A stretch of DNA of 13,091 bases from Verrucomicrobiota bacterium (GTDB lineage Bacteria > Verrucomicrobiota > Verrucomicrobiia > Verrucomicrobiales > Akkermansiaceae), in contig WBXE01000048.1 of NCBI GenBank assembly GCA_008932955.1, positions 1 through 13,091 on the forward strand, in the 5' to 3' direction. A program made the position numbers and the translations under genes. How positions within the stretch are numbered: position 1 is the first letter of the stretch; each line of letters opens with the position of its first letter. The notes beneath the pieces were generated by a model. The model did not search any database, was not told where the DNA came from, and worked only from the letters and a program-made list of their open reading frames with translations. Below are positions 11,970-13,091 of this stretch, piece by piece.

Positions 11970-13091
11970 ATGAGTACCGTTCTCGCGGAACCCACTAACC
12001 TAGAACTGAACGAACTGATCGACTCCAAATTCCGCGAATTCCGCGAAGGGTCGATCGTCAAGGGCACGATTCTCGAAATCCGCCCCCAAGTCGTTCTCGT
12101 GGACGTCGGCTACAAGTCCGAAGGCGCCATCCCCTCCAACGAATTCGAGGATGAGGAAATCGAAATCGGCGACGAAATCGAAGTCCTTCTCGAAAAACTC
12201 GAAAATGACGAGGGCATGGTCGTCCTCTCCAAGGAAAAAGCCGCCCACAAGCAAAACTGGGAAAAGATCGTCAAAGTCTTCCAAGATGGCGGCCTGGTCC
12301 GCGGCAAGGTCAAGGCAGTCGTCAAAGGCGGCCTCACCGTCAACGTCGGCGTGGAAGCGTTCCTGCCCGGCTCACAGGTGGACATCATTCCCCCCAAGGA
12401 TCTCAACGAATACGTCGGCAACGTCTACGAATTCAAAATCGTCAAGGTCAACGACGAGCGCAAAAACATCGTGCTGTCCCGCCGCGAGGTCATCGAGGCC
12501 GAACGCTCGGAACTGCGCCAGCGCTTCCTCCAAACCGTCAAAATCGGCGACAAGGTCACCGGCGCGATCAAGAATATCACCGATTTCGGTGCCTTCGTCG
12601 ATCTTCAGGGCATGGACGGCTTGCTGCACATCACCGACATGTCGTGGGGCCGCATCAACCATCCTTCCGAATTGCTGCACATCGGCCAATCCGTCGACGT
12701 GGTCATCCTCGACGTGGACCGCGAAAAGGAACGCGTCTCGCTGGGTCTCAAGCAAATGTCGGACAACCCGTGGGAAGACATTGAGCGCAAGTACCCCATC
12801 GGCCACAACGTCAAGGGTCGCGTCACCAAGTTGCTGCCTTACGGCGCATTCGTCGAAATCGAACGCGGCGTCGAAGGCCTCGTCCACGTGTCCGAACTCT
12901 CCTGGGTCAAGCGCATCACGCGCCCCAGCGACGTGCTCGAAATCGGCCAGGAAATCCACGCCGTCGTACTTGGCATCAGCATCGAGGAACAGAAAATCTC
13001 CCTCGGCGTGCGCCAGCTCGATACCAACCCGTGGGATGAAATCGAACTCCGCTACCCGGTCGGCGCCACCATCAAGGGCCCGGTCCGCAAC
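11970..13091 (+). CDS. rpsA: 30S ribosomal protein S1 (3' end outside the window)
   Basis: S1 binds mRNA on the small ribosomal subunit and helps to start translation, above all on leaders with weak or no Shine-Dalgarno site. The visible 374 codons contain S1 RNA-binding repeats at about residues 26-91 (GSIVKGTILEI, VDVGYKSEGAIP), 108-175 (GLVRGKVKAVVKGGLTVNV) and 193-263 (GDKVTGAIKNITDFGAFVDL). A fourth lies at 278-350 (KGRVTKLLPYGAFVEI, GLVHVSELSW), and a fifth begins at about 365 (VGATIKG). Repeats 3 and 4 are the best conserved, and the linkers NPWEDIERKYP and NPWDEIELRYP are typical of S1. The ATG at 11970 gives a normal N-terminus. The frame runs through the end of the window. Confidence 0.97.
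   Translation, partial: MSTVLAEPTNLELNELIDSKFREFREGSIVKGTILEIRPQVVLVDVGYKSEGAIPSNEFEDEEIEIGDEIEVLLEKLENDEGMVVLSKEKAAHKQNWEKIVKVFQDGGLVRGKVKAVVKGGLTVNVGVEAFLPGSQVDIIPPKDLNEYVGNVYEFKIVKVNDERKNIVLSRREVIEAERSELRQRFLQTVKIGDKVTGAIKNITDFGAFVDLQGMDGLLHITDMSWGRINHPSELLHIGQSVDVVILDVDREKERVSLGLKQMSDNPWEDIERKYPIGHNVKGRVTKLLPYGAFVEIERGVEGLVHVSELSWVKRITRPSDVLEIGQEIHAVVLGISIEEQKISLGVRQLDTNPWDEIELRYPVGATIKGPVRN

Noticed and set aside
1..13091. tRNA, rRNA or known riboswitch
   Set aside because: I saw no tRNA T-loop and acceptor pairs, rRNA signatures or riboswitch cores. A covariance-model scan would be needed to exclude small ones.

Overview
The window reads as a chromosomal segment of a Gram-negative bacterium, most likely Verrucomicrobiota (Opitutae-like). 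It carries lipopolysaccharide genes (KdsA, LptC/LptA, LptB), a cbb3 oxidase subunit I and a DUF1844 protein. Most genes lack Shine-Dalgarno sites, and the gaps hold degenerate repeats of the kind often seen in that phylum. The taxonomic call is an inference from gene content and style; no marker gene proves it.

Left part (1-4966, all minus strand): a DUF1844 gene is followed by kdsA, a long LptC-LptA reading frame and lptB. A hypothetical gene, a small CcoS-like membrane protein and the 5' end of ccoN follow further on. The LPS genes act together: KdsA makes the KDO precursor, LptC/LptA bridge the periplasm and LptB powers the export transporter. Two copies of a roughly 190-bp inverted-repeat element lie in this part, one filling the kdsA-lptC gap and one after lptB.

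Middle part (about 4950-11530): an accessory zone of selfish modules and their remains. It holds an intact HigB-HigA toxin-antitoxin pair, a fragment of an MmeI-like DNA methyltransferase, an intact lone HipA/YjjJ-like kinase and a broken addiction-module antitoxin. It also holds a dense repeat cluster, a third copy of the element with a 12-bp flanking duplication, an AAA/DUF4143 ATPase, and an antitoxin whose overlapping toxin gene is cut off after 24 codons.

Right part (11530-13091): about 440 bp without a recognisable gene, then rpsA (ribosomal protein S1), which runs off the window. rpsA has a leader made only of A and C and no Shine-Dalgarno site.

The most interesting observations are the LptC-LptA fusion with a second internal signal peptide, the three-copy terminal-inverted-repeat element (one copy abutting the lptC start codon), and the likely near-leaderless promoters of the accessory genes. 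I did not find a clearly new multi-gene system.
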